Source: Dendrobium chrysotoxum
Taxonomy: Eukaryota > Streptophyta > Magnoliopsida > Asparagales > Orchidaceae
Length of the DNA stretch: 64,000 nucleotides
Assembly (NCBI GenBank): GCA_019925795.1
Contig: CM034308.1
Span: 62,001-126,000 of the forward strand
Reading direction: 5' to 3'
Both the position numbers and the translations under genes were made by a program. Positions 47,060 to 59,972 of the stretch are shown here, in pieces; within the stretch, counting starts at the first letter, position 1; the number at the start of each line of letters is the position of its first letter. The notes under the pieces are model-generated. The model was not told where the DNA came from and ran no database searches. It worked only from the letters and a program-made list of their open reading frames with translations.

Positions 47060-50005
47060 CATTTCGTCCTCAAAATTTACTGTATTAAGGACCATCAAAC
47101 AACTGAGAAAACTTCAATCTCATGTCTTGTTCTTCCTCCTAAATTGCCTCTTTATCTGGTATGTATTTCCATTTCACTTTGACATAAGGGATTTGATGGT
47201 TTCTAAGTTGTTTACTATGAAAACCTATTAGTCTTTATGGTTCTTCAATGTACATCAGATTCTTTTGTAGCTCAATTTCATCATGTGAAATTCTCTAATT
47301 GGTATATTTAACCCATTCCTTAGTAGTGACACGTGAAAAATATTATGAATATCTGACATGCCTGTTAGAAGAGAAAGTTTATAAGCAACCTTTCCAATTC
47401 TTTCAGTAATTTCAAAAGGTCCTATATATCTAGGATTCAATTTGCCTCCCTGACCAAATCTAGCAGTACCTTTCATAGGCTTAACCTTCAAGAATACAAA
47501 GTCACCCACTTCAAACTCTACTGCTCTATGCTTGGGGTTATAGTACTTTTTCTGGCGATCTTGGGCAGCTTTTAATCAATCTCTAATTAATCTGATTTTC
47601 TCTATTACTTCATCAACAAACTTTGGACCCATTAGTTGTCTTTCTCCTACCTCAACCCAAGTTAAGGGAGTTCTACATTTTCTACCATAAAGTGCTTCAT
47701 AAGATGCCATTTGTACACTTAATTGATAGCTATTATTATAAGCAGATTCGATCAATGGTATGCGATCCTCCTAACTACCTCTAAAATCTAAGACACATAG
47801 TCTTAACAGGTCTTCCAGTACCTGAATAATTCTTTTAGATTGATCGTCAGTCTGAGGATGAAAAGATGTACTGAATTGCAGATTTATACCCAAGTTTTTA
47901 TGAATGCTTTTTCACAGCCTAGAAGTAAATCTACCATCTTTATTAGAGACAATAACCTTTGGAATACCATGCAATCTGATAATTTCTTTCACATACAAAT
48001 GTGCCAATTTATCTGCTGAATCAGTTTGCTTGATAGGTAAAAAGTGAGCTGATTTTGTTAGTCTATCAATAATCACCCAAATGCTGTGATGACCCTGTTT
48101 AGATCGGGAAAATCTCATAATAAAATCCATTGTAATTTCTTCCCACTTCCACTCAGGGATAGGTAGTGATTTCAGTAATTCCCTAGGTCGCTGATATTCA
48201 ACTTTCATCATTTGACATGCTTCACATCTAGCTACGTATTCAATAACATCTCTCTTTATACCTGGCCACCAGAATATTACTTTCAAGTCTTTATTCATAT
48301 TGGTACTGCCTGGATGAATTGTGTATCCAGCATGATGAGCTTCTTGCAAAATTTCCCTTCTTAAATCTGGATCACTGGGTACCTACAACTGTATTTTATG
48401 TCTAATAACTCTATCAACATCCACAGAAAGATCTGGCTTTTTTCTTGATTGGGCTTGCTCCAATAATTTAGAATATTCATTACTGAATTTTTGAGCTTCT
48501 TTAATACTATCACTTAGAGTGGGCTTTACTATCATCTGATACAAATATTCCACATTCTTAAGACCTCTAATTTCCAATTATAAAATTTTCATTTCTTTAA
48601 TCAATTGAACCTCTTGAGTAACCATCCAATTCATCATTCCTGTAGATTTACGACTCAAAGCATTAGCCACAATATGGGATTTTTTTGGATTTACGACTCA
48701 AAGCATCATAGTCTTTAATGAGCTCTAACCATCTTCTCTATCTCAAATTGAGTTCTTTCTGTGAAAATATATATTTTAATCTCTAATAATCAGTGAAAAT
48801 TTCACATCTTATCCCATACAGGTAATGCCTCCAAATTTTTAAAGCAAATACTACTCCAACCAGATCTAAATCATGAGTGGGATAATTTCTTTCATGGGAC
48901 TTCAACTGTCTCAATACATATGCAATCACCTTTCTATTCTGCATTAGAACACATCCCAACCCTTTCAAAGAAGCATCACTGTAAATTTGAAATCCTTCTA
49001 TTCCTGAGGAAAGTGTCAATACTGGTGCATGGTTAGATGCATCTTTAATGCCTGAAAGCTCTTCTCACATTTAGCAGTCCACTCAAACTTAACCTCCTTT
49101 CTCATCAGTTTAGACAAAGACATAGCAATTTGTGAAAATCCTTTAAGAAATCATCTGTAATATCCTGCTAGTCCAAGAAAACTATGAACCTCTATAACAT
49201 TCTTTAGTGTAGGCCATTTCATAATTTCTTTCACTTTCTGTAGGTCTACTGAAATTCCTTCCCCACTAAAAATATGTCCCAAGAAGGAAAATTTCTTAGC
49301 CAAAATTCATATTTTGAATATTTTGCATACAACTGATTTTTCCTTAATGTCTTCAAAACTATTCTTAAATGTTCAGCATGCTCCTCATCAGTCTTTAAGT
49401 AGATCAAAAGGTCATCAATGAAAATAATCAAAAACTTATATATATATAGTCTTTTTCGATTCATCAAATCCATAAAGATAGCATGAGCATTTATTAACCC
49501 AAATGGCATGACTCTAAACTCAAAATGACCTTATTTAGTTCCAAAAGCTGTCTTACTAACATCTACTTCTTTAACTCTCACTTGATGATATCCTGATCTT
49601 AAATTAATTTTGGAAAATACTATGGCACCTACTAATTGATCAAATAAATCATCTATTCGTGGTAATGGATATTTATTCTTGATAGTTACTTTATTCAATT
49701 CTCTATAGTCAATACACATTATCATTAATCCATCCTTCTTCTTAACAAAAAGTACAAGTATACTCCAAGGGGAATGACTAGACCTGATAAATCCCTTATA
49801 CATCAATTCCTATAACTGAGTTTTTAACTCCTACAATTCTTTTGGTGCCATCCTATAAGGAGATTTATAAATTGCTAATGTTCCTAGCTGCAATTCTATG
49901 CCAAATTCAACTTCTCTTTTAGGGGGTAATCCAGGTAATGCTTCAGAAAATACCTTTGAAAATTCATAGACAACTGAAACTGATCGCTCTAGAAAAATCT
50001 TTTAA
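47060..50005 (-). pseudogene. Tekay-like pol remnant: RT, RNase H, integrase, chromodomain
   Basis: On the minus strand: the lead-in block LPGLPPKREVEFGIEL (about 49,920), RT (CIDYRELNKVTIKNKYPLP, then FIDDLLIY at about 49,410), RNase H (YSDASLKGLGCVLMQ at about 48,980), and the integrase zinc region and core at 48349-47912 with MDFI kept. The second catalytic Asp is Asn (SNKD, codon 47942-47944). The integrase C-terminus GDFVFLKVKPMKG is at 47509-47255, and chromodomain remains (VKVKWKYIPDKE) lie near 47,170. At least six stops or frameshifts break it. Motif order and wording match the Tekay/Del clade. Confidence 0.9.
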
Positions 50006-52275
50006 ATAGGTTGTGAATCCCGCTCTCACGAACTTAGGATTCCTTTTAATTTTTCTGGAGGTAGATTGACTTTGATTTTTAACTAGATTTCCCCTGAGGG
50101 TAGTGTCAGGATTTATTTAGATCTAGGTTCTACTTCCTATAAACGCAAGCCCTCATAGTTAATTACCCCTTCTAACGTATTAAAAGAGAACTCTCGATTA
50201 AGGATGAAATATACTCAGCTTTGTACAAGGAGTGTTAGAAGGTGCAACAGAGTTTTAGACATAGTTATGGGGGATGGAGGTACACCCGATTAAGATCCCA
50301 TAGTTCCGTCATCCCGGGTATACCGTGGTTTAATCTACTAACACTAACAACCATTAATTGTAGTGTCTAGGGAATCTGATTAGCAGCCATGGGTTACCTC
50401 CTCTTAGGGATCCCAAGTTGACTGAAGTAGAGATGTATGGATTTTAGTTTAATTTAATTTAGGTTGGGGCTTGTGAATTCCTTAGAAGTTATTCCTTAGT
50501 TTGTTTGGTTTGGGGCTTACGGCTCTAATTAAGAGTTGCCCGTATGATTAGATTTGGGTAGGGGCTTATGGATTTCATTTGAAAGTAGCCCTAATAGTGG
50601 GTCTTACGGCCTCTATTCAAGGTGGCCCGAAGATTTTGGGTATGAGTGGGTCTTATCGCTTCTATTAAAAGTAGCCCAGGGATGGGTCTTACGACCTAGT
50701 CTTGTAAGCTAAGTGGCCCAGAGGTGGGTCTTACAACCTAACCATATAGACTGGGATGCCCGGGTGAGAGGTCTAGGGTTATGTTATTACCTAAATATTT
50801 TCCTCAGAGGTCGAACTTACGACTTCTATTAAGTTGTTAAATGGTGCGTCTTACAACCTAGTTCTTATAAATAAGGCTGCCCATAGGGGTTAGAGTTGTG
50901 GAATTAGAGTTATTTATTTAGAAGTTCCCTAGTATGCGAGTCTTACTGCTTCGCTTATAAGTGGCCCAAATGGCGGGTCTTACAACTTAGTCCTATAGGC
51001 TAAGATTCCCATAGGGGTTTATGTTTAGGATCTAGGGTCATTCATTTAGAAGTTTTCTAGTACGTATAGGTCTTACTGCTTCACTTAGAAGTAGCCTAGG
51101 GATGGGTCTTACGGCCTAGCCTTGTAAGCTAAGTGGCCCAAAGGTGGGTTTTATAACCTAGCCCTATAGACTGGGATGCATGGGTGAGGGGTATAGGGTT
51201 ATGTTACTACCTAAATATTTTCCTCAGAGGTCAAACTTACGACTTCTTTTAGAAGATGCCAGGTAGTGTTTTAGGTGTGTATTGTTTCACTTAATAGATA
51301 TACTTGGTGAAATAATTATCTGTAGGAATTACTGCTTCTATTAGAAGTAACCTGTAGGACTTAGTTTAGCGGGACTGTATCTTTTCACACTTCCCCACCT
51401 CGACACCACTTTTAGTGCTTCGTAGTAGTTCTATTACAGTAGTCTATTGCTCTACTTGTCTTCTAGCAATGTTGCCTTACTAGCTTTCCATCATTTAAAT
51501 TTATTTATAAATTGTGCTGACTTTGGTTTATTTATTTTCAAGTATGTGGTACTTGCAATAGTTCAAGGAGCCCCATAGATAGCTGCAGTTAGGGCTATTA
51601 TTGAGGGCTTGGGAGTTGGTTAAGTTATTTGTTGGAGAGCTTTTGGAGAGCTCGTGTTTGGGAGCTACTTAGTTGATTGTGCTTAGATTGATTAGTGGAG
51701 AATAATCTATTTTCTACATTTATTTGATTTTGTTCCATTAGTTGATTATGTGAATTAATTAAATGAATTTTAATTAATTTAGAATTTTTTTAACTTAAAC
51801 CAATTGCTTGGCTCGTTAATTATTATTTTAAAGTTATATATATTAAATTTGACTTGATCAGTTTTATTAATTTTAAAATATATTCTGAGATTATTAAATT
51901 ATTGAATTAAATTAATTTGCTTCGTTAATTTTAATTAGAATTTAAATGCGTAATTTATTGATTTTAAATGTTAATTTATTTAGATTAAATTGATTTAAGT
52001 TTATATTTGTTTAATTCTTAAATTAATCAATTAACCATTTTTTAAAACTTCTAATTTGAAATAAAATTTTATATCTCAATTAAATTTTAGGATTCCAATT
52101 TTATCGAATTTTAAATCAAAAATAGATCTTAATTCAATTAATGTTAAGGTTTAAATGTTTTAGTTTTAGATTATATTTAAAATTAGGTTAAAATTAATTA
52201 TTTTAAAACTTAAGTGAATTTAAAATTAAAAAATTAGAATTAAAATTATTTTTTTAAAATTAATTATTTTATAAT
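50006..52275. other. Filler inside the Tekay-like element, with complex tandem repeats
   Basis: Replaces the expected gag, protease, primer site and part of the 5' LTR. No gag motif was found on either strand. Near 50133-50162 it carries AAGCCCTCATAGTTAATTA, whose reverse complement occurs in the host flank at 53683-53702, with looser similarity around it. This suggests the filler derives from the same repeat family as the flanking DNA. Confidence 0.5.
50450..51370 (+). repeat. Nested tandem repeat with GGGTCTTAC motif and 420-bp higher-order copy
   Basis: The motif GGGTCTTAC, followed by RRCCT and then GTGGCCC, recurs about ten times. The block 50641-50830 matches 51061-51250 at a constant 420-bp offset with no net indel (for example GATGGGTCTTACG at 50681 and 51101). 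A smaller copy pair (about 50881 and 51009) is offset by about 128 bp. Non-coding. Confidence 0.85.
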
Positions 52276-53248
52276 GGAAGCTGCTCTCTCATTCAAGATT
52301 GAGTCCAAATTCCCCAACTTCTAGAATTGAGAGTGTAGGCTCACCTCGTCGGGTCTTTTGCCTTTACTTGTGCGGGCCTATCCCCATATATAACTTATTT
52401 CATTTTCCCTATAGTCATCATTTTTAGCCCTAATGACATATGCTTTGATAAAATAGCTGCGCTTTGGTTGCCCTATAGCTGCGCTTTGGCTGTCCTTTAG
52501 TTGCCATTTAGCTGTGCTTTAGCTTCCCTTTAGCTGCCCTTTAGCTGACCTTTATTCTTTCATTAGTTTATAAACGTTTATCATTTTATGTTTATGAAAT
52601 TTTTAACATTGATAAAGATTACTCTCTGCATAAATAATTTTATACATGTTCGTCCATGTTCATATAAAACAAATTAAGGTAAATTGAAATAAATGCGATC
52701 ATAAACATAATAAAGATGAAGTGCAATAATATAACATTTATTAATTCTTATAGCATTGTTTGGGTATCTCACCTCGCTAGGATTTGGTTCTCCTAGAATA
52801 GGCTTTCTTTTCTTTTTATACACCACCTCAACCTCAATTAAACTCTTCTTTATTCCATTCAAAAGTCTTTCCTACCTCTTTCTCATTCTCCCTTCTTTTA
52901 TTTTTTGAATTTTTTCCACAACAGCAACTTCCCTTCCCCTTACAGCCTACGGCTTGAGCTCCCTGGCATTTTCACCTCTAGAGAATGTCGGATAGGAAAA
53001 AAATAAAAAGAAAATGAAAATGACAATGAAACCAATACAAAGGTTTTAACTTAACTTTTATTATATAATAAACTAATACTAATGCTCTGCCACAAATTCC
53101 ACTACAGTATTTTCCTTCACTCTAAGCCGTGTGATTACATCTAGCCTCTACATGCTATTTTAAGTGGATTTGCTACAGTGACGCGTTTAAATAAATATTT
53201 TAGATTGTAAAAACTGCATGCTTATATTTACAAACGTTGGGTATTATA
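52276..53248 (-). repeat. 5' LTR of the Tekay-like element, truncated
   Basis: Collinear with 46205-47040 from CTAGAATTGAGAGTGTAGG onward. The part matching 45562-46204 is missing. Contains 11-bp repeats at 52462-52556 (GCTTTAGCTGC type). Ends in GGTATTATA next to TTAGT. Confidence 0.8.
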
Positions 53249-53253
53249 TTAGT

Positions 53254-54720
53254 TGGCTCCCTAATTCAGGCTGGGGTAAGTCCACATTCTACATTGCATT
53301 AGCTAGGTTCAGGTCATTGATTTTTAGTACCCAATATAGACTTAGGTTCTGAGGCATGTTTAGACTATAAGACCTCAATCTCTAGGAATTGAATTCTAAC
53401 TTTCTAATAAAATTGACAAGTCAAACTTAAATCTCTTTCAATCAAAATTTATGCCCAACACTTAAGATAAGCTGGGGCACTTCTGAACTATTTTAGAATC
53501 CCAAAAAGCCTTCTACTTTTCTTCCTTTGACCTCCAGAAATAAGTGTTCAAATTTAATTTAATCCCTGTTAAATTTTCAACCTTGCTTCGTTTGACATCA
53601 AGCCTTGAAATCTCAAAATAAAATTTATACTATTATTTTAATTGAGAGTATTCGTAGAAAACTCCATTTTCCTACGATATAATTAACTATGAGGGCTTGT
53701 GCTCGTAGGAGATTTAGAAACCAAATCAATTTTTCAAAATTAAGTTTTTTTTTCAAAAATTAAATAATTCTCTTTGGAAAAATCAAATTTAACGATCATT
53801 ATCATCATATTCAAATGATCGATAATAGACGATATTCTCTTTCCTTAGGAAGATATATCATACTACTACCGTAACTTTGATTATGAAATTAATAATCCAT
53901 TTATCCAGATTAGCACAATCAAATACTAGATCGAATATCATTTTGACCCTATAGGGTCATATGTGATTCTTTCCTGAATTTGACTATGGTAATCAGGATG
54001 AATTCAAAGTTTTAAAATCTGAACCCATTAGAGAATGACATGTTCACCTCCCTAGATGATGTATCGTTCATAATAATGTGTTCAATTTTAAAATTGAAAT
54101 TCCAGAAAATTAATTATTCCTAAAGAAAATTAACTTTTTCAAAACCCCAACAACTTACTTTTTAATAAAACAACAACTTAGGGTGCATCCTCATACTCGA
54201 AGAGGTGATAACTTTAATAATTCATATTAAGGCTAGTTTTTTTAATATCTACTTAAGGTTTCTAATATATTATGAATAAAGTCTAATAATAGAACTATGA
54301 CACCGCCTTTGTGACAAGATCTACATGACGTAGAGAGAGTAATCCTTTTTAAGTGGCAAGTCTAGATTGTTATCTCCACGAAGATAATAATTTCGGCAAA
54401 ATGCAAGGCCAATCTTAGGCATTGACTAAGTCTAAAGCTAAAATAGTCAAAAGGCCAAGTAACACTTGAATGATTATTCAAATTAAAAGCTACTCAAACA
54501 TTTAACTATATTAGTATTGTAGCTCATCAGGATAGTAAATTTACTATAATTCTTGTACTGACATTAATATGATGATTTTCTAATTCTTTAATTCATTTTT
54601 TAAGTCAATTTTAAAAAAATAAAAGAGAACCAATGAACTAAATGTATACCTGCGTATGCCATTGACCTATTTTAATTGAGTTTGATCTACCTTGATGCAA
54701 GAGGAAGGTTAAATGGGCCC
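53254..54720. other. Unclassified DNA right of the Tekay-like element
   Basis: Continuation of the DNA left of 45557. No gene recognised. Holds the GGGCTTGTG segment that matches the filler in inverted orientation. Confidence 0.4.
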
Positions 54721-54724
54721 TTAT

Positions 54725-54965
54725 CAAATGCTAAAGTGCACACACCAAAGGCTAGGGTGCACTAGTTAAAAGTCAAAGTGCACTTGCCAAAAGGCCAAGG
54801 TGTACTTATCAAAGGATAAGAGGCAATCATCATAGGATAAGGTGCCTCACCAAAGGCTAAAGTGTACTCGTCAAATACCAAGATGAAATCACTAAATACT
54901 AAGGTGCACTTGTCAAAGGCCAAGGTGCACTCATCATAAACTACGATGAACTCACTATAATCACT
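54725..54965 (+). repeat. Minisatellite, about 26-bp unit
   Basis: Units of the type AAGGTGCACTTGTCAAAGGC repeat about nine times with substitutions. The 70-codon minus frame across it (many FDE/FDK repeats) is a by-product. Confidence 0.75.
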
Positions 54966-55892
54966 TGTACCCATTAAAAGAACATCGACTACAACCTAGT
55001 TGGTCACTTGTCCAAGCTTAAGTCACTCACCCTAACCTTAGGGGTCACTTGCCCAAGGTTGGAGAGTCATTCACCATAACTTGAGGGGACACCCACCTAA
55101 ACCAATAAGATCTACTCACCTATACCTACCAGAGCCAATGACTTAAAAGGCCTACGACCTCTCCAACTCACCTGATGACTTTTCCTAGCCTAAGGAGCTT
55201 TCCATATGTACCCATCCATTAATTCTTAACCCACATATCCAAGTGTTCCTATTAGAGCTCTGACCATAAGTTCCACACGCTTGTAACAATCCTCTCATGT
55301 ATTTTTATTCATTTTATGTGAGATCAAAATCTAGCTTCTTCTGTCGCGCCCAAAATCTTATGAATATAATGTTTAAAAGCTATTTTTCACATATCTAATT
55401 ATTTTGAGTATTTTATGCTGGCAATAAAATTCTAAGAGCACCTCTTTCTCTCTCTATTTGATATTCAGCTTGAGTCATATATATACTAGTATAATTACAC
55501 ATGCATTAAATGCACGTTAATAAAATTTTAAAATTAAATAATATTATAAATTTTAAATATTATTTAATTAATTTGATTTTTTATACAAATATCATAAAAA
55601 ATAAATTTATCATTAGAAGTAATTGTAACAATAATTATATCATCAATCTAGAACAAATGTGTTTAAGGTTTTAATAAAATAACAATAACAATAGCAGTAG
55701 ATCAATGAAAATTTTAAAAATATGTGACATCAAATTTATCATAATTGAAAAGTAATTGGACAAGAGGTTTATAGAGAATAAAAGTGTAAGCATAATAACT
55801 TAATTATTGTGTAATTAAATAATTTTTTCTAATATATTGTACACAGAATCTTAATTGGTCATATTTGAACTATTTGATGATGTGATTGTTCG

Positions 55893-55953
<61 letters not shown>

Positions 55954-58776
55954 ATCCTGAATAGAGATATTTCTTATATCAAAAGAAGTTCTATATGATC
56001 ATGTTGTATTATTTTTAATATTTATATAATCAAAATTTAGATTTAAGTGGAATTTAATTTTATTATTTTTAATAAATAAAATTGAAAGAGTAAATGTTTA
56101 TATATTTTATGATGTTAGATATTGCATAAGACCATGAGTTTTTATTAGCTAAAATATAATTTTCTTGATCACATGAGTTTGAATAAAATATTTACTAAGA
56201 ATACTGAACTTAAATGGATATTAATATTAAATATTATTTTTTATACTTAAAAATATTTAAATTTGGATATTTAAAATAAATAATATAAAAAATTTAATAT
56301 ATTATTCAATAAAATATAGCAAAATTTCAAAAAAATTTAAGAGTTAATTTTTTTGAACACATTATATAAATAAAATAAAACATAGACAATCAAAATCTTA
56401 ATCATATAAATATTAGATGTCATATTTATGTAATATCTAAAATTTTATTTAGTGATAATTTATTTATAAGATGAAATGATGGCCACTTACGAGATAAAGA
56501 ATCAATGATGTTGATGATGGTTATAGTAAGGGCCAATGGCTTTCAATTATTATAGTAATTTTTAAAATCACTCAAAATATTTCAAAATTATTTTGAGTAT
56601 TTTTTAAAATAATTTATTTATTTTAAAATAAATAAAAAAGTTCAAAATAGTTAAAAAAACACGTCAAATAAGTATTATTTTACCAAAAGAAAAACTCTTC
56701 CCTAATAGGTCCTTTGCAAATGCAATATAGTTAATAAATAAATTATCAGTACAACAATCAAGAGCATATATTGATATTTTTATGCACATCTACGATCATA
56801 AATAAAATTACCACCTACTTTATTCTTTGTAGAATCTATCAAAACAAATTGTTATATATTAAGAAGTTTTCAAATAGACATTTTAAATAACAATAATTTT
56901 AGAAGAAATCATTTTAAAATATTCATGCAAATATCAACAAATACTAGTATTTTTTTGGCGATCACACCTAAATAACTATATGTATATACTATAATTAGAT
57001 ATATTAAGATATATTTTAAATTTAATGTGAATATTAAAAAAATATGGAAAAAATATAAGAAATTACATATAAATTTGATTCGTATAAATTATATTTTGCT
57101 TCTTAAAAAGTTGGTTATATATTATTTGCATTACTATAAAATAAAGAAAAAAATGACATTGAAGTATACTAATTTGTTGATGTTCAAATAAATTTGATTG
57201 AACTTACTTTGGAATGATCCGGAGATGTATATTAAAATATGATAAGAGCTATTTTTGCAAAATTTAGATCAATCTTATTATAAAGCATATTCAAAACAGA
57301 TTAAAAAATATTTACTATCTTTCACTCGTAAGATCAATCAGAGTTTGGAACAATATATAGAAATATTACTTAATTTTTTTAAACAATAAAAATAAAAAAC
57401 ATATATATTCAATTGAAACAACCAATTGAAATTACAAACCAATATACATCGTAAAGAAAATACATGAGAGTAATTAGGAATAACAAAAACTCTTTTATAA
57501 TAAATAAATAAGCAAAATATAAAAAAATGAAAATACTATTTAAAATTATTTGACTTTAACTTATAGTCAAATGTGGCAGAGATTTGAAGTAACTTGTATT
57601 TAACTTTCAGCTAATGGTGGTGGAGATTCGAAGCAATATTATTTTCTGAATAGTTAAACAATAACAAAAAGAATGCAAATAACTTATGTTAAAAGAAATG
57701 AATCATAATATAAAAAAACTAATTTAAATGCATATATAATTAATCAAATATCCATTTAAATTCTTGTAACTATTGAGAAAAAAACTTTATAAATTTTATG
57801 TTCAATATTAAAGCTTATGTTTATAATTTATTAAGAAATATCATTCTAAAATAAAACAATATTCAATACTTTTTACAAAATCTTAGTTCCAAGTTTTAAT
57901 TGATAGTATTTTAGAGTTTAGGGTTAAAAGAAATGCATCATAATATAAAAAACTATAAATATTTTATAATTTATCATTTATGTAAAAAAATAATATAGAG
58001 ATTGATGAAGTTTGATTTAGTAAATGAAAATCGTAAAATATTAAACATATAAAATTTACAAATTCAAATGATGAGATTGATCCTCTCAACAAAAAATTAC
58101 AACTTTCTATGATATTGTTCCTGAATAGCATTATCTATATTATAATTGATAAGCATATTTGAAATGCAAGTTTAAATTTACTGTTGTATTCAAACAGTTT
58201 TATTCAACTTGCAAACATCACTTCTGATGGCCACTTATGATTATCTGTCTTCATAAAGCTTATAATTAGCCTCACAAGGAGCTAGGCCACATTTAATAAG
58301 CATATTAAAAATTGAAATTCAAGCATTCTTTTCCTTATAATCATCAAAACTCTATAACAAGAATATCTGATGGCTAACTTCTCAAATATTTATTTTTATC
58401 AAAAAAAAAAGTGAAATCTTTTTGCTTGTCCTTTTACACCAATAAAATCATAAAACAAAAGTGAAACTAATTAACTTGATGTGATAGTGTATATTCTAGT
58501 ATCTCTATTGCATAAAAAAATTTAGAAAATATTGAATTAAATATATTAACTAAAATTATCTAAATAAAAAAACACATAATAAAAAAATATAAAGAGCCTA
58601 CCACTTGAATTTTTGCCGTTGAAACCAATTTCAGATAATAAAAAATGCAGAGCCTGTCACAGTGCCACTTTTTTTTAAATCTTTTTCGTTGAAACCAATC
58701 TTTGAGAGCATTCTTTTCCTTCTAAGTAGCAAGGGTGTACTTATTTCAATTTTCTAGCTGCGCTTCTTAGAGGACT

Positions 58777-58778
<2 letters not shown>
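54966..58778. other. Intergenic, very AT-rich
   Basis: No gene or mobile-element motif. It contains a TA microsatellite at 55896-55951. CGTTGAAACCA occurs near 58616 and 58687, and again at about 58855, just beyond this stretch. Confidence 0.45.
55896..55951 (+). repeat. (TA)n microsatellite, 56 bp
   Basis: Uninterrupted alternating A/T run. Confidence 0.95.

Positions 58779-58840
<62 letters not shown>
58779..58840 (+). repeat. (GA)n microsatellite, about 62 bp
   Basis: Uninterrupted GA run between GGACTATT and ATCATATATC. Confidence 0.95.
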
Positions 58841-58843
<3 letters not shown>

Positions 58844-59062
58844 CATATATCTTTGTCGTTGAAACCATAGAAGAGACTACAATTTATGATTACCAAGAAG
58901 TTGACAGTGAGGCTTCTAACATAGATCTTTGAGGTCACCAATGGTATCTCATGTTGGTGAAGAGGCAAAGAGCTAGGAGGCAATGCTTTGTCAACAAATA
59001 GGAGACCTATATATAACAGAGGATGATAATTGTGCTTAACAGAATGACGAAAGATGTAATTA

Positions 59063-59305
59063 CTGATGGTTCAACTTCACAAGACTCTTCCACTTTGGCA
59101 GAGGAAACGAAAAAGTAGCTAAAGGCTCAACTTCACGAGACTCTTCCGCTTCGATAGAGGAAATGGAGAAGCAACTGATGGTTCAAGTTCATGAATCTCT
59201 TCCACTTTAGTGGAGGAAAAACAGAGAAGAAACTGACGGTTCAAATTTAGGTGACTCTTTAACTTCAGTAGAGGAAACAGAGAAGCAACTGATGGCTCAA
59301 TTCAT
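59063..59305 (+). repeat. Minisatellite, 56-bp unit, four copies plus a partial fifth
   Basis: Units of 56, 56, 58 and 56 bp start at 59063, 59119, 59175 and 59233. Each opens CTGATGGTTCAA or a variant and carries GACTCTTCCACTT and GAGGAAA. The fifth unit is cut after 17 bp, where the Mutator-like end begins. Confidence 0.85.
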
Positions 59306-59892
59306 GGGAAAATTATTAGGTCCGGTCATCGGGCCTATCTTTGCATTCGGACGCCAATAGAAACTGGACATGCGGCTGAATTTTTTTAATATAAATTTTT
59401 TGCTTTATGTCTTGTCAGCCCGATCGGTCTGACCCGGAGATAGTTCGAATTCAGGAATACAAAATTGCGCACCAAGTGTTTTTTACTTTTCACCTGACAT
59501 TTTCATTTCTCTCTCACTCTCTCTGTCCTCGGACTCGTGTGGTTCGTCAATTCTTTGGCATTTCCATTCTGTAATACATTCTTCCTGGCGGTAGACGACG
59601 ACGTTGGACCACTTCTGCATTTTAGAAAAGATAATGTTGTGCCTTTGTTGTGCCTTCGTTGTGCCTAAGTTACATTTAAAGTGCGCTTTATATGATATTT
59701 TTATTTTTCGGGTTTAGTGTTAATTTCATATATACTAGTTTGTTCAATATGATCTTAAAATATTTATGTTCTGTATTTCAACCTTTTTCATAAAAGAGAA
59801 AAACCATATGATGCAAAAGCTTTAATTGCACATTAGTTTTTTTAGAAAGAAAAAAAATATAGTTTTAGAATTGAGAAAGATGAAGAAGATGC

Positions 59893-59972
59893 ACTTTAGT
59901 TATGCTTTAATTGTGCTTTAGTTGTGCTTTAGTTGCGCTTTAGGTGCGCTTTTCTTGTGCTTTCGTAATTCT
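59893..59972 (+). repeat. 11-bp minisatellite, GCTTTAGTTGC type (MULE cluster 1)
   Basis: At least six tandem units of GCTTTAGTTGT or variants. A shorter, looser cluster lies at 59640-59690. Confidence 0.85.

Larger units (their letters stand above)
45562..53248 (-). mobile_element. Ty3 chromovirus (Tekay-like) with damaged 5' region
   Basis: Bounded by the 5-bp duplication TTAGT at 45557-45561 and 53249-53253. Read on the minus strand, the LTRs begin TATAATACC and the 3' LTR ends GGGGTGTGACA. The first bases are probably a mutated form of the family's TGTAATACC. The 3' LTR is 45562-47040 (1479 bp); the purine tract AAGGAGGGG precedes it. The 5' LTR matches only from about 52276 to 53248. 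Pol lies at 47060-50005. Between pol and the 5' LTR, where gag and protease should be, is unrelated filler (50006-52275). Confidence 0.85.

Noticed and set aside
54762..54974. 70-codon minus frame with FDE/FDK repeats
   Set aside because: By-product of the 26-bp minisatellite; no start context and no similarity.
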